Below, piece by piece: positions 1 through 5,063 of a stretch of 5,720 bases of DNA. The translations under genes and the position numbers were made by a program. A model generated the notes under the pieces. That model was not told where the DNA came from. It worked only from the letters and a program-made list of their open reading frames with translations, and ran no database searches. Location of the stretch: NCBI GenBank assembly GCA_002694095.1, contig NZLD01000029.1, forward strand, positions 4,718-10,437. Reading direction: 5' to 3'. The number at the start of each line of letters is the position of its first letter. Position 1 is the stretch's first letter. The stretch comes from Micrococcales bacterium. Its GTDB lineage: Bacteria; Actinomycetota; Actinomycetes; S36-B12.

Positions 1-694
1 GCATGGCGTCCGACGCCGTCCAGATATCTCCGTTGCCCAACACGGGAACACCGAGCGGGTCGAGCTCCTCCTTCAGGCGCGCGATCGCTAACCAGTCCGC
101 GTGACCGGAATACATCTCTTGGGTCGTTCGTGCGTGCAACGCCACCCACGAGACTCCCGCCTCGGCCGCGGTTCGCCCCGCCTGAAGATAGGTCAGGTGG
201 TCATCGTCGATGCCCTTGCGCATCTTCACCGACACCGGGACGCGACCGTTGGCGGCGTCGACGGCCGCATGGACGATCGACGCGAACAGGTCTTTCTTCC
301 ACGGCAGGGCGCTCCCCCCTCCCTTGCGGGTCACCTTCGGGACGGGGCATCCGAAATTCATGTCAATGTGATCGGCGCGATCTTCGGACACGATGATGCG
401 CACGGCAGCAGCCATCACCTGCGGATCCACTCCATATAACTGAACGGAGCGCGGGTATTCATCCTCCGCGAAGGACACCATGTCCATCGTGGCGGCGTTG
501 CGTTCCACCAATGCCCGACTGGTGGTCATTTCCGAGACATACAGCCCAGCCCCCGATTCCCTGCACAGTCGGCGAAACGCGCGATTCGTGATTCCGGCCA
601 TCGGAGCCAACACCACGGGAGGGTCGATGACGTGATCCCCGACCTGCAGGGGTAAAGCGATCCGCTCGCCAGGGTCGGACATCAGCACGCTCAT
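1..694 (-). CDS. dusB: tRNA-dihydrouridine synthase, DusB/NifR3 family (partial, C-terminus off the left edge)
   Basis: This enzyme reduces uridine to dihydrouridine in the tRNA D-loop, using FMN and NADPH in the cytoplasm. I translated the reverse strand from ATG at 694-692 and obtained 231 residues with no stop before the edge. The N-terminus of the TIM barrel has the FMN-binding APMAGITNRAFRRLC segment (residues 30-44) and SEM at 54-56. MNFGCPVPKV follows at 112-121, with the catalytic cysteine at C116, then the KGGGSAL loop. Further on come VKMRKGID, LHARTTQEMYSG and GNGDIW, all in the family order. About 90 to 150 residues, including the helical tRNA-binding domain, should lie beyond the edge, judging from usual lengths of roughly 320-385. 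ATG 694 has a weak purine-rich GAGAGA upstream; the next in-frame ATG (682) has none, so 694 is preferred. The gene diverges from the RCK membrane protein. The family assignment is firm; DusB rather than a sister Dus is inferred from the motif wording. Confidence 0.95.
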   Translation of the reverse strand, partial: MSVLMSDPGERIALPLQVGDHVIDPPVVLAPMAGITNRAFRRLCRESGAGLYVSEMTTSRALVERNAATMDMVSFAEDEYPRSVQLYGVDPQVMAAAVRIIVSEDRADHIDMNFGCPVPKVTRKGGGSALPWKKDLFASIVHAAVDAANGRVPVSVKMRKGIDDDHLTYLQAGRTAAEAGVSWVALHARTTQEMYSGHADWLAIARLKEELDPLGVPVLGNGDIWTASDAM

Positions 695-747
695 GGCCGT
701 CAGTCTCTCAGGGCCAACGACAGGGTGCGAAACTTCCAAGACGCGCT

Positions 748-761
748 GTGACCCACGTCAC
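748..761. promoter_or_regulatory. Small inverted repeat in the divergent dusB/RCK spacer
   Basis: GTGAC (748-752) and GTCAC (757-761) are perfect reverse complements around the 4-base spacer CCAC. The repeat sits in the 81-base gap between two divergent genes. It overlaps a TACGGT hexamer on the minus strand (765-760) that could be a dusB -10, and lies 2 bases before a plus-strand -10 candidate. This is the position expected for an operator, but a 5-base arm also occurs often by chance and no known regulator is recognised. Confidence 0.25.
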
Positions 762-763
762 CG

Positions 764-769
764 TATCCT
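764..769 (+). promoter_or_regulatory. Candidate -10 element giving a leaderless transcript for the RCK gene
   Basis: TATCCT fits the actinobacterial TANNNT -10 pattern and ends 6 bases before the ATG at 776. Transcription would therefore start at or next to the A of the start codon. No Shine-Dalgarno sequence precedes that ATG, which agrees with leaderless translation, common in actinobacteria. No convincing -35 is visible around 740-746. Confidence 0.4.
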
Positions 770-775
770 CTGTCC

Positions 776-2107
776 ATGGTGAACTCTCCGAGCGTCCTGG
801 TTGTCAGCAATACGCCCGTCGGCCGGCGCGTATGTGAACTTCTTGAGATGTCAGGGCTGGGCACCATTCACCTTGAGGAGCCGAGTGATGCGGAACTGCG
901 GGAGGCCCTGACGCGCGAGATTGAGGGCATCGCCGTGCTCTTGCACGACGACGTCAAAGTGTTGCGCTACTCCCTCGCCGCCCATCACATTCAACCCTCA
1001 GCCAGGCTTTTCGCCACGATGTTCGATCGCACAGCGCGTGAGCAACTTCGAGGCCACGTCCCCAATTCCGTTGTCTTATCCCCTGCGGCGATCAGCGTCC
1101 CGAGTCTGGTCGCCGCCGCTATCCACCCCGAGGCCGCTGCGATTCGGCGGCGCGGAACCCAGGAAGAGAATCGCTGGGTGTCGGTGACGCCGACCGACGA
1201 GAATGACGTCACTGTCACGGACTATTTCACCCCCGAAGGCCTCAAACGATACGGACGTCTCGGACGCCTGTCGGGGCAACTGCGCGCGTACGACGCCGGC
1301 ACCAAAGTCCTCTTGGCCGGAATCATCGGTTTGATTTCCATCATCATTCTGGACACCATCGTTGGTCTCCAGCACGCGCACTTCCTGCGGGCCTTGTACG
1401 ACGCGACACGAACCACGGCGACGATTTCCGCTCCTGCGTTGTCCGATGACGAGCCGTGGGTTCTCGTCTGGGCAACCATCGCCGCACTCTCCGTGCTCAC
1501 CTTCACCGCGATGTTCGCGGCCGGCATCGTCAACTACCTGCTCTCCGGTCGACACGTCGCGCTACTAGGACGACGGGTCGCTCCGCGTTTCGGCCACGTC
1601 ATCGTTGCCGGCATGGGTCAGGTGGGGTTGCGATTAGCTGAAGAACTCCGCGCCCTCGGGGTGGCCGTCATCGGGATCGAAGTCAAGCCCGACGCCAGGA
1701 CCCTGCAGCTCGCACGTGCCGGCGGGATCCCGGTCATTGTGGGCGATGCCGCCTCGCGGTCCACTCTCAAGGCTGCTCGCGTGGAAGAGGCTGAGGCTCT
1801 GATTGCGGCAGGGTCCGCGGAATGGGACAACATCGCCGTCGCTGTCTCGTCGCTGGCGATCGCACCGAATACCCGACTGGTCATTCGCGCCGGAACCGGT
1901 GACGCAATCGCCGAAACTCAATCCCTCTTCGCGATCGGAGCCGTCGTCGACGTCAACGGGCTCACGGCCTCCTTCGTGACCAATGCGATGACCGGGCTCG
2001 AGCCCTACTTGATTGTCTCATCGGGGGAAGCCGATCTGGCGGTGGATAGCTCGGGCCGAGTCACCCGAAGACTAGGGGCTATCACCTTCCGTGGCGGGGC
2101 CGCGTAG
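776..2107 (+). CDS. Two-helix membrane protein with two RCK/TrkA-N-like Rossmann domains (channel-like, degenerate pore)
   Basis: The protein has 443 residues. Residues 6-118 look like a first, degenerate TrkA-N/RCK domain: a beta-strand VLVVS and alternating strands and helices, but NTPVGR where GxGxxG is expected. Two hydrophobic helices follow at about 176-199 and 228-256. A second, intact Rossmann domain covers about 274-400, with the nucleotide loop G279-M-G281-Q-V-G284, an acidic residue after strand 2 (E302) and GD at 323-324. A 40-residue tail ends the protein. The RCK-TM-TM-RCK order resembles two-helix K+ channels and the CASTOR/POLLUX-like group, in which RCK domains bind NAD(H) or ions and gate a pore. 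The segment between the helices keeps a pore-helix-like FLRALYDATRTTATIS (203-218) but continues with APALSDD in place of TVGYGD, so K+ selectivity is doubtful. ATG 776 is the only plausible early start. The likely location is the plasma membrane with both RCK domains cytoplasmic. The domain reading is fairly sure; the transported ion, if any, is unknown. Confidence 0.8.
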   Translation: MVNSPSVLVVSNTPVGRRVCELLEMSGLGTIHLEEPSDAELREALTREIEGIAVLLHDDVKVLRYSLAAHHIQPSARLFATMFDRTAREQLRGHVPNSVVLSPAAISVPSLVAAAIHPEAAAIRRRGTQEENRWVSVTPTDENDVTVTDYFTPEGLKRYGRLGRLSGQLRAYDAGTKVLLAGIIGLISIIILDTIVGLQHAHFLRALYDATRTTATISAPALSDDEPWVLVWATIAALSVLTFTAMFAAGIVNYLLSGRHVALLGRRVAPRFGHVIVAGMGQVGLRLAEELRALGVAVIGIEVKPDARTLQLARAGGIPVIVGDAASRSTLKAARVEEAEALIAAGSAEWDNIAVAVSSLAIAPNTRLVIRAGTGDAIAETQSLFAIGAVVDVNGLTASFVTNAMTGLEPYLIVSSGEADLAVDSSGRVTRRLGAITFRGGAA

Positions 2108-2187
2108 CCCACGGCGGGGACTGTTATTTCCCCAAACCACGCCGACCATTGAGCCGCCGCTTCCGCTGAATTCCCCCATTTCTCTGC

Positions 2188-2193
2188 TATTTT
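2188..2193 (+). promoter_or_regulatory. Candidate -10 of the HU gene
   Basis: TATTTT matches TANNNT. A start about 7 bases downstream (near 2200) would place the Zur-like box at roughly +4 to +18, a position where a bound repressor would block transcription. No clear -35 is seen 16-18 bases upstream. GACAAT inside the box (2204-2209) is an alternative -10. Confidence 0.3.
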
Positions 2194-2202
2194 CAGCCTC
2201 GC

Positions 2203-2217
2203 TGACAATCGTTTTCA
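2203..2217. promoter_or_regulatory. Zur-like operator upstream of the HU gene
   Basis: TGACAATCGTTTTCA is an imperfect 7-1-7 palindrome with 5 of 7 arm positions complementary. It resembles the actinobacterial Zur consensus TGAAAATGATTTTCA, matching 12 of 15 positions. Together with the following TTAAGG it matches the element in front of the znuA-like gene at 20 of 21 bases. It ends 2 bases before the Shine-Dalgarno sequence AAGGAG (2220-2225), so a bound repressor would also sit over the leader. The regulator is inferred from the zinc-uptake gene that shares the element. Confidence 0.65.
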
Positions 2218-2229
2218 TTAAGGAGAGAC

Positions 2230-2502
2230 ATGAATCGATCTGAACTAGTGTCCGCAGCTGCAGAGCGCGCCGGAACGTCCGCCTCGGCGATGGACGCGGC
2301 GCTCCACGCCATTCAAGATGTGGTGACGGACGCCCTGACCAAGGGTGAGAAGGTGACCATTCCCGGCTTCGCCACCCTCGAGACGGTGCAAAGAAGTGCC
2401 CGCGAGGGCCGCAACCCCGCAACCGGCGAGAAGATGCAGATCCCTGCGCGCACCGCCGTGAAGATTTCCGCGGGAACAGCGCTGAAGCGAGCCGTCAGCT
2501 AG
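2230..2502 (+). CDS. hup: DNA-binding protein HU, short HupA type
   Basis: This 90-residue histone-like protein bends and compacts DNA as a dimer in the nucleoid. The opening MNRSELV, the dimer-forming helices to about residue 38, and the KVTIPGFATLE turn (41-51) are all typical. The DNA-contacting arm follows, with R61-N62-P63-A-T-G-E; P63 is the intercalating proline. QIPARTAVKISAG leads into the final helix. It lacks the long Lys/Ala/Pro-rich tail of mycobacterial HupB or Streptomyces HupS, so it corresponds to the short HupA form. It has no cysteine and a single histidine (H26), so nothing suggests that it binds zinc. The start is supported by AAGGAG 4 bases upstream. The gene stands alone, 122 bases after the RCK gene and convergent with glyS. 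A Zur-like box in its leader suggests repression under zinc sufficiency, which is unusual for HU. The family call is certain; the regulation is inference. Confidence 0.95.
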   Translation: MNRSELVSAAAERAGTSASAMDAALHAIQDVVTDALTKGEKVTIPGFATLETVQRSAREGRNPATGEKMQIPARTAVKISAGTALKRAVS

Positions 2503-2521
2503 CTCGACTCACAACGTGATG

Positions 2522-2550
2522 GGGGCCGCCTTGCTCGTCAGGGCGGCCCC
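2522..2550 (+). terminator. Hairpin terminator after the HU gene
   Basis: GGGGCCGCC (2522-2530) pairs perfectly with GGCGGCCCC (2542-2550) around an 11-base loop, giving a 9-base-pair stem made entirely of G-C pairs, 19 bases after the HU stop. The following TTCTCGCGTCTT is pyrimidine-rich but not a true T run, as is common in GC-rich actinobacteria. It lies between convergent genes and could also stop glyS transcripts, although the minus-strand side has no T run. Confidence 0.65.
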
Positions 2551-2614
2551 TTCTCGCGTCTTGGGGCGACCCGCGTCTTCAGGCAACGGACCCGATCTCG
2601 ATAGGCAGGCCGGA

Positions 2615-4006
2615 CTATTGCGCCGGAAGCCTTTCGCCCAGCCATGAATAGATCTGGTCCAGCCCGATGCGCTCTTGTGTCATTGAATCCCGGTCACGAA
2701 CGGTGACGGCCTGATCCTCGAGTGAGTCGAAGTCGACCGTCACACAGAACGGAGTGCCGATTTCGTCCTGGCGTCGGTAGCGGCGGCCGATTGCTCCGGC
2801 ATCGTCGAAATCGACGTTCCACGTCATCCTCAACATCGCCGCGAGGTCCTTCGCTTTCGGCGAGAGGTCTGCGTTGCGGGACAGGGGAAGCACCGCAACC
2901 TTCACCGGCGCCAATCGCCGATCAAGCCGCAGCACCGTCCGCTTGTCCACTCCCCCCTTGGAGTTGGGAGCCTCATCCTCGTCGTAGGAATCGAGCAGGA
3001 ACGCAAGAACCGCCCGGGTCAGGCCCGCCGCCGGCTCAATGACGTACGGCGTCCAACGCTCGTCCACTTCCTGATCGAAGTAAGAGAGGTCTGTTCCGGA
3101 ACTGTTCGCGTGCGTGGTCAGGTCGTAGTCGGTTCGGTTGGCGATGCCTTCGAGTTCCGCCCACTCGCTTCCGGCGAAGAGGAATCGATACTCGATGTCC
3201 ACCGTTCGCTTGGCGTAGTGCGAGAGCTTTTCTTTCGGGTGCTCGAAGAATCGCAGGTTGTCCGGGTTCAAGCCGAGGTCGATGTACCAATCCCAGCGAT
3301 TCTGCAGCCAGTACTCGTGCCATTCTTCGTCCGTTCCAGGCTTGACGAAGAATTCCATTTCCATCTGCTCGAATTCACGGGTCCGGAAAATGAAGTTACC
3401 GGGCGTTATCTCGTTGCGGAAACTCTTCCCGGTTTGCCCGATACCGAAGGGTGGTTTCTTGCGTGCCGAATTCATCACGTTCAAGTAGTTAACGAAGATC
3501 CCCTGGGCGGTCTCTGGTCGCAGGTAGTGCAGGGCGCCTTCATCCTCCACCGGCCCCACCATGGTGCGAAGCATTCCGTTGAAGTTCTGCGGCTCGGTGA
3601 AACTCCCTTTGGTCCCGCAGTTGGTGCACACAATCTCCGCTAAACCCTCAGGTGGCTCATGACCGTGCTTCTCGGTGAACGCTTCGATCAGTTGATCCGC
3701 CCGCCAACGCTTGTGGCACTGCTTGCACTCGGTGAGCGGATCGACGAACGCATCGACGTGACCCGACGCGACCCACACCTGCGGGGCAAGGATCACCGAC
3801 GAGTCGATGCCGACCACGTCGTCGCGCCCACGCACCATGTGTTGCCACCACTGCCGGCGCACGTTTTCTTTGAGCTCGACTCCCAGCGGGCCGTAGTCCC
3901 AGGCCGAACGGGTACCCCCGTAGATCTCCGACGACGGGAACACAAATCCCCGACGCTTGGAGAGATTGACGACGGAATCTACGCGGGAAGCCACGAAACG
4001 CTCCAT
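2615..4006 (-). CDS. glyS: Glycyl-tRNA synthetase, single-chain alpha2 class IIa type
   Basis: The enzyme charges tRNA-Gly with glycine at the cost of ATP in the cytoplasm and is essential. The 463 residues match the usual bacterial alpha2 length. The N-terminal signature [14 protein letters not shown] (18-31) and WDYGPLG (36-42) lead into the catalytic core. A zinc-ribbon insertion is marked by C94, C97, C127 and C130. [10 protein letters not shown] (162-171) and class II motif 2 follow, FRNEI (196-200) with R208 and [28 protein letters not shown] (279-296) is the glycine-recognition region. Motif 3 is [14 protein letters not shown] (328-341), with R331. The anticodon-binding domain runs from about 366 to the end. 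No key residue is missing. ATG 4006 puts the first signature at the usual distance from the N-terminus; an AAGG lies about 11 bases upstream, a rather loose ribosome site. It lies 114 bases downstream of the monooxygenase-fold gene on the same strand and may be cotranscribed with it. Confidence 0.98.
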   Translation of the reverse strand: MERFVASRVDSVVNLSKRRGFVFPSSEIYGGTRSAWDYGPLGVELKENVRRQWWQHMVRGRDDVVGIDSSVILAPQVWVASGHVDAFVDPLTECKQCHKRWRADQLIEAFTEKHGHEPPEGLAEIVCTNCGTKGSFTEPQNFNGMLRTMVGPVEDEGALHYLRPETAQGIFVNYLNVMNSARKKPPFGIGQTGKSFRNEITPGNFIFRTREFEQMEMEFFVKPGTDEEWHEYWLQNRWDWYIDLGLNPDNLRFFEHPKEKLSHYAKRTVDIEYRFLFAGSEWAELEGIANRTDYDLTTHANSSGTDLSYFDQEVDERWTPYVIEPAAGLTRAVLAFLLDSYDEDEAPNSKGGVDKRTVLRLDRRLAPVKVAVLPLSRNADLSPKAKDLAAMLRMTWNVDFDDAGAIGRRYRRQDEIGTPFCVTVDFDSLEDQAVTVRDRDSMTQERIGLDQIYSWLGERLPAQ

Positions 4007-4060
4007 TTCCGAAGCGCCTTGCGCGCTTCCACTCCGGCTGGCTGTCGGCGGACGGGGACG

Positions 4061-4066
4061 AGTGTA
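4061..4066 (-). promoter_or_regulatory. Candidate -10 of glyS
   Basis: Read on the minus strand this is TACACT, a TANNNT match in an otherwise very GC-rich 114-base gap. It would give a leader of about 45-50 bases before ATG 4006. No good -35 lies 16-18 bases upstream, so this is only a candidate. The gap shows no T-box sequence that would indicate tRNA-sensing control. Confidence 0.25.
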
Positions 4067-4111
4067 CGAGCCAGCGCTCCATCGGGGTGCTGGCGGTGCG
4101 CTGCGCGTGAG

Positions 4112-4147
4112 CGCCTGCCCTCAGGCCTGCCCTCGGACCTGCCCTGA
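4112..4147. repeat. Three tandem 12-base repeats across the stop codon of the monooxygenase-fold gene
   Basis: Units 4112-4123, 4124-4135 and 4136-4147 share the core CCTGCCCT at a 12-base period. On the minus strand the last two units encode the C-terminus (ending GQVRGQA and stop) and the third lies just after the stop. The period keeps the reading frame, so copy changes would lengthen or shorten the tail without a frameshift. Confidence 0.6.
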
Positions 4148-4570
4148 ACGTCCATCGTGAATGTCCGTACCGGTCACCGGCGGGACGAAAGCCGCCGACG
4201 CCGATCCCAGCCCGACGGCGTCATGATCGGCTGCGAGCCCGCACGCGAACGATTTCGCCTCACCGGCTTCCTGCACTACAGCCGCCTCGTATGCCGTTGG
4301 CTCATCGATCGCGGCAGATAGCAAGGGAATGACCTCGGCCTTGACCTCGAAGCGGGACAGCGCCTTTCGATACGCACCGATCCCCTCCCACTGGGTGGTG
4401 AGTGTCACGAGCTCGGCGTCGTCCGTGGCCTGTCCAATCCAGCCGCGGTGGAAGCCTGTCGATTCAGCGAGCACCGCGAGCGCGGCGCGCATCCGGGTAA
4501 ACCACTCGTCGCGATCCTGCGTGACACGAAATCGGGATTGAACGAGCAAAGGGGCCATGTCCCCCAGCAC
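4121..4570 (-). CDS. Antibiotic-biosynthesis-monooxygenase (ABM) fold protein, function unknown
   Basis: From GTG 4570 the product has 149 residues. Residues 8 to about 98 fit the small ferredoxin-like ABM fold: a strand LLVQSRFRV, a helix with DEWFTRMRAALAVLAES, GFHRGWIGQ, a strand ELVTLTTQWEG with the conserved W61, then GAYRKALSRFEVK and a final strand. A 50-residue tail without recognisable motifs follows and ends in a 12-base DNA repeat. Members of this fold are cytoplasmic dimers that range from quinone-forming oxygenases to proteins with no known reaction; nothing here fixes a substrate. GTG is chosen because AAGGAG lies 6 bases before it; ATG 4558 is 18 bases from that site, and the longer reading from 4747 would run through the divergent gene. 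It precedes glyS on the same strand and diverges from the DUF6703-like gene. Confidence 0.75.
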   Translation of the reverse strand: MLGDMAPLLVQSRFRVTQDRDEWFTRMRAALAVLAESTGFHRGWIGQATDDAELVTLTTQWEGIGAYRKALSRFEVKAEVIPLLSAAIDEPTAYEAAVVQEAGEAKSFACGLAADHDAVGLGSASAAFVPPVTGTDIHDGRSGQVRGQA

Positions 4571-4576
4571 ACTAGG

Positions 4577-4582
4577 CTCCTT
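4577..4582 (-). promoter_or_regulatory. Ribosome binding site that fixes the GTG start of the ABM-fold gene
   Basis: On the minus strand this reads AAGGAG, 6 bases before GTG (4570-4568) and 18 bases before the first ATG (4558). The spacing favours the GTG. Confidence 0.7.
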
Positions 4583-4629
4583 CACAGCCACGACGCTAGT
4601 CCAGGCGTTGGGTATCTGCGAGGGAAGAG

Positions 4630-5022
4630 ATGGCCGACAAGAAGCGCCGCAAGAAGGGCGACCTGCCGCCCGGCGTGAAAGGCCCGAATCAACCCCCCGC
4701 ACAACAACCTCAAGCACGCCCACCCTCGGGTCAATCCCGACAGTCACTCGAGCGTGCCAGCATCCCGATCCTGACCAAGCTCATGGCTGTCCCGCGATGG
4801 CTGATCGTGGTGTTGATGGGTGCCTTTCTCTTCCTTGGGCTGATCCAAACCGGCTCGCTGTCCTGGCTCGGCGGGATCTTCCTGCTGATCGTCGGAGGCT
4901 TTCTCGGCTGGCTACTCGCGCTGTCCTGGCCGGTACTGACGCCCGGTCGGCGGGCCACGCGGCTGATCATCGTCGTGGCCGTCCTCGGACTTGCCGTGCT
5001 GAAGTTTCTCGGCCGCTTCTGA
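4630..5022 (+). CDS. Small three-helix membrane protein, DUF6703-like
   Basis: The product has 130 residues. It begins with a strongly basic, then Pro/Gln-rich, probably cytoplasmic stretch (MADKKRRKKG, then to about residue 40). Three hydrophobic segments follow at about 56-73, 77-99 and 110-127, separated by short loops, with TPGRRATR between the second and third. The start ATG is preceded by GAGGGAAGAG, a reasonable ribosome site. The size, basic tail and three-helix plan resemble the actinobacterial DUF6703 proteins; I assign this from memory of the pattern and know of no assigned function. It diverges from the ABM-fold gene across 59 bases. Its stop lies only 3 bases before the Zur-like box, so the promoter of the zinc-uptake gene must overlap or abut its 3' end. 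Read-through into that gene is possible, since no terminator is seen between them. Confidence 0.8.
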   Translation: MADKKRRKKGDLPPGVKGPNQPPAQQPQARPPSGQSRQSLERASIPILTKLMAVPRWLIVVLMGAFLFLGLIQTGSLSWLGGIFLLIVGGFLGWLLALSWPVLTPGRRATRLIIVVAVLGLAVLKFLGRF

Positions 5023-5025
5023 ACT

Positions 5026-5040
5026 TGACAATCATTTTCA
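5026..5040. promoter_or_regulatory. Zur operator upstream of the zinc-uptake lipoprotein gene
   Basis: TGACAATCATTTTCA is a 7-1-7 palindrome with 6 of 7 arm positions complementary, and it matches 13 of 15 positions of the actinobacterial Zur consensus TGAAAATGATTTTCA. It stands 19 bases before the start of a zinc-binding lipoprotein gene, where zinc-loaded Zur is known to repress. TTGACA at 5025-5030 is a perfect -35 hexamer by sequence, but nothing like a -10 lies 16-18 bases later, so it is probably part of the operator only. Confidence 0.85.
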
Positions 5041-5051
5041 TTAAGGGCACC

Positions 5052-5063
5052 ATGCCCACATGA
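5052..5063 (+). other. Three-codon open reading frame overlapping the znuA start
   Basis: ATG CCC ACA TGA begins 4 bases after AAGGG (5043-5047), and its stop overlaps the znuA start as ATGA at 5060-5063. The true start lies 12 bases from that same ribosome site, a long spacing. It may be accidental, or it may couple or tune translation of znuA. Confidence 0.25.

Noticed and set aside
2112..2144. CGGCG (2112-2116) and CGCCG (2140-2144) with inner GGGA/TCCC as a terminator after the RCK gene
   Set aside because: The stem is interrupted and short and has no T-rich tail; too weak to call.
3110..3643. 177-residue plus-strand frame inside glyS
   Set aside because: Antisense shadow of a fully conserved GlyRS; no family signature or ribosome site.
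4007..4120. T-box leader before glyS
   Set aside because: The minus strand shows GCGCACCGCC but not the conserved T-box sequence AGGGTGGNACCGCG, nor a terminator; the 5-base GCGCT/AGCGC hairpin near 4098-4114 is not distinctive.
4571..4747. N-terminal extension of the ABM-fold protein to ATG 4747
   Set aside because: It would overlap the divergent membrane-protein gene, looks non-conserved, and the AAGGAG site points to GTG 4570.
5026..5040. Reading the palindromes as Fur (iron) or DtxR boxes
   Set aside because: Actinobacterial iron control uses DtxR/IdeR sites of the TTAGGTTAGG type, which these do not resemble, and the downstream protein has zinc-uptake features.
4557..5063. 168-residue plus-strand frame overlapping the DUF6703-like gene
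   Set aside because: Its composition is Arg/Pro/Ala-rich out-of-frame reading, while the 4630 frame has a ribosome site and three clean membrane helices.
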